DNA of 64,000 nt from Pelomonas cellulosilytica (lineage in GTDB: Bacteria > Pseudomonadota > Gammaproteobacteria > Burkholderiales > Burkholderiaceae_C), in assembly GCF_021353265.1 (NCBI RefSeq), contig NZ_JAJTWU010000010.1, positions 272,760-336,759 of the forward strand. Direction: 5' to 3'. A program made the position numbers and the translations under genes. The notes under the pieces are model-generated. The model made no database searches and was not told the DNA's origin. It saw nothing but the letters and a program-made list of their open reading frames with translations. This document shows positions 1 to 7,259 of this stretch, in pieces. Position 1 is the stretch's first letter, and every line of letters begins with the position of its first letter.

Positions 1-492
1 CGCGTCGGCACCGGCCTTGGGCTCGGCGGCCACGGCGAGGTCCAGGCCCAGCGACACCTGCTCAGGGATGCAGACGTCCTTGCAGACCAGCCACTTCACG
101 TCAGCCTGGGGCTGGAAGCGGGCGCCGGGCTTGGCATCGGCCGGCACGGTCAGGTCGACCAGCAACGCGGCGCGGCCCTCGTAGCCGTAGTTGACGATGG
201 GGCCGATGGCCTGGATGGACGGCGTCGGCCACTGCAGCGGGCCGGCCTGGGCGCCTGTCCAGTCGATGGTCGTGGCCTGGCCGGAATCGCCGGGGTTGAC
301 CCAGTAGGTGTGCCAGTGCGGCTTGATGACTTGCTCCAGCGCCACCGTGAAGCGCTGGCCCGGCGCAACGGTCGACTGGCTGGACACCAGGCGCGCCTGG
401 ACATGTTCGGTCGACGCCTCGGGCGCGGCCGCGAAGGCGATGACGGGGGCGGCCAGCAAGGCCGGGAAAAGCAGGCGCAGGACGGAGAGCAT
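1..492 (-). CDS. DsbD/ScsB-type protein-disulfide reductase, N-terminal part (cut by window edge)
   Basis: The frame is open from an ATG at 492 down to base 1, so only the first 164 residues are present. It starts with a signal peptide (basic-hydrophobic, ending near AAPVIAFAA). It then shows the segment PHWHTYWVNPGDSGQ at about residues 57-71 and the LVCKDVCIP motif at about 136-144. These are hallmarks of the periplasmic alpha domain of ScsB/DsbD-like proteins, which pass electrons from the inner membrane to periplasmic thiols. The membrane and thioredoxin domains would lie outside the window. It follows tapT by 9 bases on the same strand and is probably cotranscribed with it. Confidence 0.85.
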   Translation of the reverse strand, partial: MLSVLRLLFPALLAAPVIAFAAAPEASTEHVQARLVSSQSTVAPGQRFTVALEQVIKPHWHTYWVNPGDSGQATTIDWTGAQAGPLQWPTPSIQAIGPIVNYGYEGRAALLVDLTVPADAKPGARFQPQADVKWLVCKDVCIPEQVSLGLDLAVAAEPKAGADA

Positions 493-501
493 CCCGAAAT
501 G

Positions 502-1050
502 CTAGGGCAAACGCGTTTCCCCCCGTCTCGACAAGCCCGCATGAACAAATGCGTGGAACGCCGCCCACAGCGGCGCGAAGCGCTCGGGGCTGCCTTCCAG
601 CGTCGTGAGCGCAAGCAGGCCGGACTCCAGCGTCGACAGCTGTCCGGGCCGGTGCGCCCGCCGCAGCGCGTAGCGGCCGGGCTGTGGCGGCAGGCTCAGC
701 CGCGGCAGCCCGGCCAGCCAGGGGTTGGCGGCCAGCAGGCGGCGGCTCTGGCGCCAGGTACCGTCGAGCAGCACAAGTTGCCCGACCGGGCCGCTCGGCG
801 CCGGCCCATCACCGGGGTAGAGCAGCACCGCACCGCCGGCGGCGACGCTGGCGTCGAACACCTCGCCGCACAGCAGCCGCGCCCGTTGCAGGCCCAGCGT
901 CAGCAGGGCCGCCGTGTTCTTGGCATGCCCGGCCTCGGCCGGATGCTGCAGGATGAGCAGCTCGGTGCGGTGCGCCAGCGGCGGCGGCAGCGTCGCGCAG
1001 AGGCAGGTGCGGGTCGGGCGACCACAGCGCCTGCAGGCGGGTCGCGTCAA
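502..1050 (-). CDS. tapT: DTW-domain tRNA-uridine aminocarboxypropyltransferase
   Basis: A 182-residue DTW-family protein. The N terminus has a four-cysteine cluster (CRRCGRPTRTCLC, residues 6-18), and the family-defining DGTW motif is present in the segment LLDGTWRQSRRLL. Members such as E. coli TapT (YfiP) transfer the 3-amino-3-carboxypropyl group of SAM to a uridine of tRNA. The start is a TTG that overlaps the TGA of the upstream membrane-protein gene, with no ATG nearby in frame, so translation is probably coupled. A DsbD-like gene follows after 9 bases. The family assignment is firm; the exact tRNA target is inferred. Confidence 0.88.
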   Translation of the reverse strand: MTRPACRRCGRPTRTCLCATLPPPLAHRTELLILQHPAEAGHAKNTAALLTLGLQRARLLCGEVFDASVAAGGAVLLYPGDGPAPSGPVGQLVLLDGTWRQSRRLLAANPWLAGLPRLSLPPQPGRYALRRAHRPGQLSTLESGLLALTTLEGSPERFAPLWAAFHAFVHAGLSRRGETRLP

Positions 1051-1619
1051 TGCGGCGGCGCGACGGTCTGCGGACCGGGCACAGACGCGGTGCTGTCGAC
1101 GTCGTCCGCCGCTGCGCCAGCCGTCTGGGAGCGGCGCCGCGAGCGAGTGTGCGGCAGGCTCAACTGCTTGCGCCGGGCCAGCTTGCCCGCCAGCCAGACG
1201 CCGCCGATGACGCCGAAGATGTTCAGCGCGCCGAACAGCGGCGCGGCGTCGGACGCGAGCAACACGCTCTGCAGCGGCGCGGAGTAGGCGCGGGGTTTCA
1301 GCGCGAAGTTGAACGCGCCGAAGATCAGCCAGCCGGCCCAGGCCACGCCCACGCCGGACAGCATCCAGGCCGTGGCGGGCCGGTGGCGCCGGCGGGACGG
1401 CTTGAGGGACACGTAACCCCAGACTGCGGCCAACAGAAAGAGCAGCAGCGCCAGCACCACCGCCTCGCCGAGCATGACCGGCAACGCATTGCGCCCGCCG
1501 AACGGGACATAGACCTGGCGCGGCAGGCCGGTAGCGGCGTACTTCATGGCCGCGCCAATACCGAAGGAGTAGAGCAGGACGCCGGAGACGAAGGCGACGG
1601 AACGGCGGGCAGCTTTCAT
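1047..1619 (-). CDS. Hypothetical membrane protein with about four TM segments
   Basis: From the ATG at 1619 (MKAARRSV) the product has 190 residues. Hydrophobic stretches lie near residues 8-25, 48-70, 87-105 and 125-143, followed by a basic, polar C-terminal tail (RRKQ...RSRRRSQT). I do not recognise a family. The tail should be cytoplasmic by the positive-inside rule. An ATG three codons upstream (1628) is also possible; neither has a strong ribosome-binding site. Its stop codon overlaps the TTG start of tapT, so the two are probably one transcript. Confidence 0.6.
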   Translation of the reverse strand: MKAARRSVAFVSGVLLYSFGIGAAMKYAATGLPRQVYVPFGGRNALPVMLGEAVVLALLLFLLAAVWGYVSLKPSRRRHRPATAWMLSGVGVAWAGWLIFGAFNFALKPRAYSAPLQSVLLASDAAPLFGALNIFGVIGGVWLAGKLARRKQLSLPHTRSRRRSQTAGAAADDVDSTASVPGPQTVAPPH

Positions 1620-1672
1620 GGCGCGCATTCTCGCGGCAGCCGGCCGGGGCGCTGCAAGCGGGTGTGCGCCGG

Positions 1673-1709
1673 GCAAAACAAAACCCGCCGTCCGTGACAG
1701 ATGGCGGGT
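1673..1709 (-). terminator. Rho-independent terminator for the small gene at 1746-1919
   Basis: Read on the minus strand, ACCCGCC (1709-1703) pairs with GGCGGGT (1689-1683) around a 13-base loop. It is followed by a T-rich tail, TTTGTTTTG. It lies 37 bases after the stop of the minus-strand small ORF. Confidence 0.75.
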
Positions 1710-1745
1710 CGGGTCGGAAGGCGCCGCGCGGGCGGCGCGGGAGGA

Positions 1746-1919
1746 TCAGCGCTTGCGGTCGAAGCGCAGCGCGCGGGCGAGACCGCGGCGTTCGCCGCTG
1801 TAGAAGCCGGTGTCAAAAGCCTCGTGCTTGCGGCCCTTGTCGGCGCTCCCCTCGTGGCCCAGGTCAGGCATCGGGAGGCGGCGCTGGGGGTGGTCGTTGC
1901 GGGGTTGCATCTTCATCAT
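1746..1919 (-). CDS. Small basic hypothetical protein (57 aa)
   Basis: The frame starts at tandem ATG codons (1919 and 1916). It encodes a polar, arginine-rich 57-residue protein that begins MMKMQPRND and ends in YSGERRGLARALRFDRKR. No signal peptide or membrane segment is visible, and I do not recognise the family. Support for it being a real gene comes from the intrinsic terminator just downstream and its isolated position between two convergent/divergent neighbours. A longer frame upstream to 2039 would run through the promoter region of the aminopeptidase, so the downstream ATG is preferred. Confidence 0.5.
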   Translation of the reverse strand: MMKMQPRNDHPQRRLPMPDLGHEGSADKGRKHEAFDTGFYSGERRGLARALRFDRKR

Positions 1920-1994
1920 GGTGGTTCTGGCCTGGCGGCCGTCTCGCGGTTTGGGGCGCGATTGCGAGTCACAACGCCGGCACTTCGCCGCCGG

Positions 1995-2023
1995 TTGACA
2001 GCGCGCTAACACTTCTTTGCATT
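1995..2023 (+). promoter_or_regulatory. Candidate sigma-70 promoter of the aminopeptidase gene
   Basis: A perfect -35 hexamer TTGACA (1995-2000) is followed by a 17-base spacer and a weak -10 candidate TGCATT (2018-2023). The start codon of the M17 peptidase is about 40 bases downstream. The -35 and spacing fit; the -10 matches only three of six positions. Confidence 0.4.
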
Positions 2024-2065
2024 CCTGATGGTTTGACAATCCCGGTTTCGATTCAGGCGCCCACC

Positions 2066-3448
2066 ATGACCGTCAAGCTCAAGAAATCCCTCCCGGCCCA
2101 GGCCACCCCCATCACCGTCGTCGACCGCGCGAGCTTCCCCGCACTCGCGGCGACCCTGCCGGACGCCACCCGTCACTGGCTGGCCACGGTCGGCTTCACC
2201 GGCGCGCCGGACAGCCACGCGCTGGTGCCCAGCGCGGATGGCAAGCTCGGGCAGGTGTTCGCGGGCGTCGGCCACATCGCCCAGCCGTTTGCGCTCAGCA
2301 GCCTGCCGCTGGCTCTGCCGGCCGGCGACTACTGCCTGGACGGTGCCGGCCTGGCCCTGCGCGCTGACGCGGCGGCAATGTCCTGGGCGCTGGGCGGCTA
2401 CCGATTCGACCTGTACAAGCCGGCCCAGCGCGAGCCGGCCACGCTCTGGCTCAAGCCGGGCGCCGACGCCGAACGCGGCCTCGCGCTGGCGGCGGCCATC
2501 GAGGCGGCCCGGGATCTCGTCAACACACCGGCCGAACACATGGGCCCGGCCGAACTGTCCGCCGCCGCCAAGCTGCTGGCCAGGCAGCATGGCGCGACCT
2601 TCTCCGAGGTGGTCGGCGACGCCTTGCTAAAGAAGAACTTCCCCAGCATTCACGCGGTCGGCCGCGCGAGCGTGCGCTCACCTCGCCTGATCGAGGTGAA
2701 CTGGGGCAACCCCAAGCACCCGCGGCTCGCGCTGGTGGGCAAGGGTGTCTGCTTCGACTCCGGCGGCCTGAACATCAAGCCAGGCGAAGGCATGCGGCAG
2801 ATGAAGAAGGACATGGGCGGCGCCGCCAACGCGCTGGCGCTGGCCGGGCTCATCATGGCCTTCAAGCTGCCGGTGCGGCTGCAGTTGCTGATCCCGGCGG
2901 TCGAGAACTCGATTGCCGGCAATGCCTACCGGCCGGGTGACGTCATCAAGACGCGCAAGGGTCTGCACATCGAGATAGGCAACACCGACGCCGAGGGCCG
3001 CGTCATCCTGTGCGACGCGCTGGCCTACGCGGCAGAGTCCCGTCCGGACCTCGTCATCGACCTGGCCACGCTGACCGGCGCCGCCCGCGTGGCGCTGGGC
3101 GCGCAGCTGCCGGCGCTGTTCGCCAAGCACATGGACACCGCGCGCGACCTCGTGGACCTCGGCCTGAAGCTGGAGGACCCGCTGTGGCACATGCCGCTGT
3201 GGGCGCCGTATCACGCGGGCATCGAGAGCAGCATCGGCGACATCGTCAACACCGGCCGGAGCCCGCTGGCCGGCGCGATCAACGCGGCGCTGTTCCTGGA
3301 AGACTTCCTGCCGCGCGACCAGGACTGGCTGCACGTGGACCTGTTTGCCTGGAACGACGCCGCGCGCCCGGGTCGCCCTGTGGGCGGCGAGGCGCAAACG
3401 ATCCGCACGCTGCTCGCCTACCTGGAGCAGCGCTACGCGGCGGCCTGA
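2066..3448 (+). CDS. M17 leucyl aminopeptidase family protein
   Basis: A 460-residue cytosolic metallopeptidase that removes N-terminal residues from peptides. The M17 signature NTDAEGR is at residues 306-312. Metal-ligand/catalytic segments KGVCFDSGGLNIKP and MKKDMGGAA lie about 60-70 residues earlier. The N-terminal ~150 residues are the variable, regulatory-type domain, and the length matches PepB/short LAP members rather than ~500-residue PepA. The ATG at 2066 is chosen because upstream in-frame sequence runs through the promoter and the small antisense gene. It converges end to end with the ProQ gene (no spacer). Confidence 0.92.
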   Translation: MTVKLKKSLPAQATPITVVDRASFPALAATLPDATRHWLATVGFTGAPDSHALVPSADGKLGQVFAGVGHIAQPFALSSLPLALPAGDYCLDGAGLALRADAAAMSWALGGYRFDLYKPAQREPATLWLKPGADAERGLALAAAIEAARDLVNTPAEHMGPAELSAAAKLLARQHGATFSEVVGDALLKKNFPSIHAVGRASVRSPRLIEVNWGNPKHPRLALVGKGVCFDSGGLNIKPGEGMRQMKKDMGGAANALALAGLIMAFKLPVRLQLLIPAVENSIAGNAYRPGDVIKTRKGLHIEIGNTDAEGRVILCDALAYAAESRPDLVIDLATLTGAARVALGAQLPALFAKHMDTARDLVDLGLKLEDPLWHMPLWAPYHAGIESSIGDIVNTGRSPLAGAINAALFLEDFLPRDQDWLHVDLFAWNDAARPGRPVGGEAQTIRTLLAYLEQRYAAA

Positions 3449-4291
3449 TTACTCGGCCGGGTCCTGGGGCGGCTGCTGATCGGCAGCAGGTTCCGCCTTT
3501 GCGGCCCGGGCGGCCTGCAGCGCCTGGGCCATCTGCGACACGACGGGCTGCTCGACCTGCTGGGGCACCGGCTTGCGGGCCGGCTGCGGCGAGCGGCCGC
3601 CGGCGCCGCGCGCGGGGCGGTCGCCACGCGGCGGGTCGCGCCGGTCCCCGGCCGCACGCTGGTCCGGGCGACGCGGGCCTCGGCCCTCGGGCCGGCCGCC
3701 ACCGGGGCGGCGGTCGTCGCGACGGGGCTCCCGCGGCGGCGCAGGCGGCGCCTCGGCGCGCTCCTTGCGGGCGATTTCCAGCAAGCCGGGCAGTTCCTCG
3801 ACCGGTACGCCCTTGAGCGCGCTGAAGTTGGCCTCGGTCAGCGTCGTGCGTTCGAAGTCCCACAGCAGCTGGGCGCGATTGCGGCGCTGCTGTACTTCCA
3901 GCTGCTCGCGCTCCTGGCGGGCACCTTTGCGGCGCGCCAGTTCCTCGCGGGCGGCGTTCAGGTGCTCCTCGGTGATCTCGCCAGCCGGCTGGCCATCGAG
4001 GTCGAAGCGGGTCTTGGACTGCGTCAGCGCGATCAGGTAGCCCGTGCTGCCGGTATGGCGGCGCAGAAAGGCGCTGAGCTGGGCCTTCGTGAACTTGCCT
4101 GGCGCCCGCTCCTGGATGTCGGCCTGGATGCGCAGCTTGACCGGCTTGGGCTTGCCGGTGAAGAGCGCAGGGAACAAGGCCTTGAGTTCGGCCGTCGCGT
4201 CACGCGCAGGCGCCTCGTCTGCGGCGGCTGGCGCTGCGGGCGTGGGGGTCTCGTCAGCCGGAGCGGCGGTCTCGGGAAGATCGGAATTCAT
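3449..4291 (-). CDS. proQ: ProQ/FinO-family RNA chaperone
   Basis: A 280-residue protein with an acidic/proline-alanine N-terminal tail, then a FinO/ProQ RNA-binding domain at about residues 35-140 (ALFPALF, KPVKLRIQADI, FTKAQLSAFLRRHTGSTGYL). After that comes a helical segment and a long low-complexity Arg/Pro/Gly-rich tail (about residues 180-255). ProQ proteins bind structured sRNAs and mRNA 3' ends. The ATG at 4291 is preferred over a TTG two codons earlier. The disordered basic tail is longer than the E. coli linker and probably adds non-specific RNA binding (inference). Confidence 0.88.
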   Translation of the reverse strand: MNSDLPETAAPADETPTPAAPAAADEAPARDATAELKALFPALFTGKPKPVKLRIQADIQERAPGKFTKAQLSAFLRRHTGSTGYLIALTQSKTRFDLDGQPAGEITEEHLNAAREELARRKGARQEREQLEVQQRRNRAQLLWDFERTTLTEANFSALKGVPVEELPGLLEIARKERAEAPPAPPREPRRDDRRPGGGRPEGRGPRRPDQRAAGDRRDPPRGDRPARGAGGRSPQPARKPVPQQVEQPVVSQMAQALQAARAAKAEPAADQQPPQDPAE

Positions 4292-4377
4292 GAACAAGGC
4301 CTGAAAGCAGGGGGCGGATTGTCGTTCACGTCACCGGCAAGCGGCGCGCCGGCGTTGGCGGCGCGTCCACACGGGGC

Positions 4378-5052
4378 TCAACCCAGTCCGCCGAAGACCT
4401 TTTTCAGGATGGCGCTACCCGTGCCGACCGGGTCGCGGCGGATCTTCTTTTCCTCCTCGCCGATGAGGCGGTAGAGGCCGTCCAGCGCCTTGCCGGTGAC
4501 GTACTGCTGCAGGTTCGCGTCGTCGCCGCGCACGAGGCCGAAGCCGGACGCCTTTTTCGCCACGGCGTTGTACTTGTCGGCCAGCGCGACCTTCTCGGTG
4601 GCGCGGGTGACGATGGGCAGGAACTGCAACTGCAGCGGCTCGCGCGTCTTGCCGGCGAAGAAGGTCGTCACCGAATCATCGCCGCCGCGCAGGATCTGCA
4701 GCCCATCCTCCACGCTCATGTCCCGCACGGCCTTCACGAGCAGCGGCTTGGCGGCCGGCACCGCGGCCTCGGCGGCGCGGTTCATCGCCGTGACAAGCTC
4801 GTCGAGCCGCGCGCCCTGGCCCATGCCGCGCAGCAGCCGGGCCGCGTCCTTCAGGTGGCCGGGCAGCTCGATGCGGACCAGCGGGTTACCCAGAAAACCA
4901 TCGGGCCGCCCAAGCAGCGCGACCGCGGCGGTGGCACCACGCTCCAGCGCGGTGCGGATACCGGCATTGGCATCACCTTCGCTCAGGCCCGCAGCGCTCG
5001 CGGGGCGCAGCAGCCAGGCGGGGGCACAGGCGATGAGGTGGCGGCGTTGCAT
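4378..5052 (-). CDS. DUF4197 family exported protein
   Basis: A 224-residue protein resembling DUF4197: an N-terminal signal sequence (MQRRHLIACAPAWLLRPASAAG), then an all-helical body containing LSEGDANAGIRTALERGA and a C-terminal segment with EEEKKIRRDPVGTGSAILKKVFG. Function is unknown for the family. The ATG at 5052 is preferred because CAGGAG lies seven bases upstream; an earlier ATG ten codons up has no such site. It sits between proQ and a diguanylate cyclase on the same strand. Confidence 0.8.
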   Translation of the reverse strand: MQRRHLIACAPAWLLRPASAAGLSEGDANAGIRTALERGATAAVALLGRPDGFLGNPLVRIELPGHLKDAARLLRGMGQGARLDELVTAMNRAAEAAVPAAKPLLVKAVRDMSVEDGLQILRGGDDSVTTFFAGKTREPLQLQFLPIVTRATEKVALADKYNAVAKKASGFGLVRGDDANLQQYVTGKALDGLYRLIGEEEKKIRRDPVGTGSAILKKVFGGLG

Positions 5053-5100
5053 GAGGGACTCCTGCGGGGCGAAGGCCCGCATCTTCCCACCGCCGCGGCG

Positions 5101-6099
5101 TCAGGCCACCAGGTGCGGCTGGCCGCGCTTGTGGTGGTACATGCGCTGGTCGGCCAGGTCAATGAGCGCGGACACGTCGCTGCCGTCCTCGGGGAAGCGC
5201 GCCGCCCCCATGCTCGCACCGACTTGCAACTGGCGCCCCTCGAACTCGAAGCTGCCATTGATCTGCATGGACAGCCGGCGCATCGTGGCCTCCAGGCCGC
5301 CCTCCGCGGCCAACGGCCGCAGCAGCACGCCGAACTCGTCGCCGCCCAGCCGCGCCGCGGTGTCGGACTGCCGCACGCCACCGTTCAGCCGGCGCGCGAA
5401 TTCCAGCAGCGCCGCGTCGCCGGCCCGGTGGCCGTGATGGTCGTTGATGGGCTTGAGGCCATTCATGTCCAGCATCATGACCGCCAGCGGCTGGCGATCC
5501 CGCACGGCCTGGGCCAGCGAGGCATGCAGCCGGTCGAGGAACAGCGCGCGGTTGGGCAGGTCCGTCAGGCTGTCGTGCGTGGCCTTGTGGAACAGCTCGT
5601 GCGGCGCATAGCGCGTGGCAAAGTACAGCGCCGAGGCCACCAGCTCGGACACCATGTCCAGCAACGCCCGGTGCGGCGCACCGAAATGGCCCACGCGGCG
5701 CGACATCGCCTTGAGCACGCCCACCGTCTCGCCATGGTGGCGCAGCGGCACGACGAGCGTGGAGCGAAGGCCCAGCCGGGCGCAGGCGGCGCTGTCGACG
5801 CGCGGGTCGGCCAGCGCATCGTCACAGATCAGCGACAACCCCTGCTCGGCGCAGACGCCGGACAGACTCTGATGGCGCTTGAGCCGCAGGCCCAGGCTGC
5901 CGTCGGCCATGCCTGCCGTGGCGCGGTAGACCATCTCGTCGCCCTCGGCCAGTTGCACGGCGGCGCCGTCCGCGGCCACGAGCCCCACGGTGCGCTGGGC
6001 CACCAGCCCCAGCAGGCGCCCCAGATCGAGATCCCAGCCCAACGCGGCGACCTCGGTCTGAAGCGCAATGACTTCCAGCAGCTTGCCCCTGCTCGGCAT
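5101..6099 (-). CDS. GAF-GGDEF diguanylate cyclase
   Basis: A 332-residue cytoplasmic protein. A GAF domain fills about residues 20-155 (LGRLLGLVAQRTVGLVAADG, LVVPLRHHGETVGVLK) and a GGDEF domain about 165-330. The active motif LGGDEF is intact. An RxxD inhibitory site (RQSD) sits exactly five residues before it, so product inhibition by c-di-GMP is expected. No signal peptide or TM segment is seen, so the GAF domain probably senses a small cytoplasmic ligand. The ATG at 6099 is chosen because GAGGAGG lies just upstream; a start seven codons earlier lacks a good site. Confidence 0.87.
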   Translation of the reverse strand: MPSRGKLLEVIALQTEVAALGWDLDLGRLLGLVAQRTVGLVAADGAAVQLAEGDEMVYRATAGMADGSLGLRLKRHQSLSGVCAEQGLSLICDDALADPRVDSAACARLGLRSTLVVPLRHHGETVGVLKAMSRRVGHFGAPHRALLDMVSELVASALYFATRYAPHELFHKATHDSLTDLPNRALFLDRLHASLAQAVRDRQPLAVMMLDMNGLKPINDHHGHRAGDAALLEFARRLNGGVRQSDTAARLGGDEFGVLLRPLAAEGGLEATMRRLSMQINGSFEFEGRQLQVGASMGAARFPEDGSDVSALIDLADQRMYHHKRGQPHLVA

Positions 6100-6310
6100 C
6101 CAGCCCTCCTCGATGCACATGCCCGGGCGGCGCGGCCTGTCAGCCCGGCGCTGCCACCCTGTCTGTTAGCCGGCAAGTGTCTCACGCAAGCAGAAATGAC
6201 CGCCGCGGGCGAGATCGGCGCAGCTATGGCGTCGCGGCCATCGCACGGTTGCTCTGCGTCAAAGGCGCGACCGACCGCGCTGCCTAGCATGGGCCTCAGG
6301 AGACGCCACC

Positions 6311-7249
6311 ATGCTGCCCGCCTACATCAGCCATGCCGACTGCACGCGCCACGAGATGGGCGAGGATCACCCCGAGTGCCCCGAGCGCCTGGCGGCTATT
6401 GCCGACGCGCTGCTGCTGCGCGGCCTGCTCGACTACATGCTGCCGCATGACGCGCCACTGGCGACCGTCGAGCAGTTGCAGCGCGCGCATTCGGCGCTGC
6501 ATGTGCGCCGCGTGTTCGACATGGCGCCGGATTCGGGCTATACGCAGGTCGACCCCGACACGCGCATGAACCCGCACACGCTGGCCGCCGCGCTGCGCGC
6601 CGCGGGCGCCGTGGTGCTGGCCACCGACCTCGTGCTCGGCGGCGAGGCCCCGTCCGCCTTCTGCGCGGTGCGCCCACCCGGCCACCACGCGGAGCGCGAG
6701 GCCGCCATGGGCTTCTGCTTCTTCAACAACGTGGCCGTCGGCATCCGCCATGCGCTGGATGTGCACGGCGTCGAGCGCGTGGCGCTGATCGACTTCGACG
6801 TGCACCACGGCAACGGCAGCGAGGACATCCTGGCCGGCGACGAGCGCGTGTTGATGTGCAGCATCTTCGAGACCGGCCTCTACCCGTTCAACGGCCCGGA
6901 CGCCCGCTCGCTGAAGGACGGCCCCAACCTGCTGAACATCGGCCTGCCGCCACGCAGCGGCAGCGACGCCTTCCGCGCTGCCGTCACGCAGCACTGGCTG
7001 CCGGCGCTGGACCGCTTCCGCCCGGAGTTGCTCTACATCAGCGCGGGCTTCGACGCGCACCGCGACGACGACATGGGCAACCTGGGCCTCGTCGACGCGG
7101 ACTACGAATGGGTCACGCGCCAGTTGATGGAGGTGGCGCGGCGCCACTGCCGCGGCCGCGTGATTTCCTGCCTGGAAGGCGGCTACGTGCTCAACCCGCT
7201 GGCTCGCAGCGCCGCCGCGCATGTCAAGGTGCTGATCGGCGCCGACTAG
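6311..7249 (+). CDS. Histone deacetylase-family amidohydrolase
   Basis: A 312-residue zinc hydrolase of the HDAC/acetoin-utilisation (AcuC/HdaH) superfamily. Active-site elements are all present: the HH pair (H125-H126) after RPPG, the charge-relay/metal segment DFDVHHGNG (D161-G169), D248 in ISAGFDAH, and the tyrosine in EGGY (Y292). Bacterial members deacylate lysines or small amides such as acetylpolyamines. A strong AGGAGA site precedes the ATG. The gene is followed after 10 bases by a Pat-like acetyltransferase gene, which suggests a role in reversible protein acetylation (inference). Confidence 0.9.
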   Translation: MLPAYISHADCTRHEMGEDHPECPERLAAIADALLLRGLLDYMLPHDAPLATVEQLQRAHSALHVRRVFDMAPDSGYTQVDPDTRMNPHTLAAALRAAGAVVLATDLVLGGEAPSAFCAVRPPGHHAEREAAMGFCFFNNVAVGIRHALDVHGVERVALIDFDVHHGNGSEDILAGDERVLMCSIFETGLYPFNGPDARSLKDGPNLLNIGLPPRSGSDAFRAAVTQHWLPALDRFRPELLYISAGFDAHRDDDMGNLGLVDADYEWVTRQLMEVARRHCRGRVISCLEGGYVLNPLARSAAAHVKVLIGAD

Positions 7250-7259
7250 AGTCTCTCCC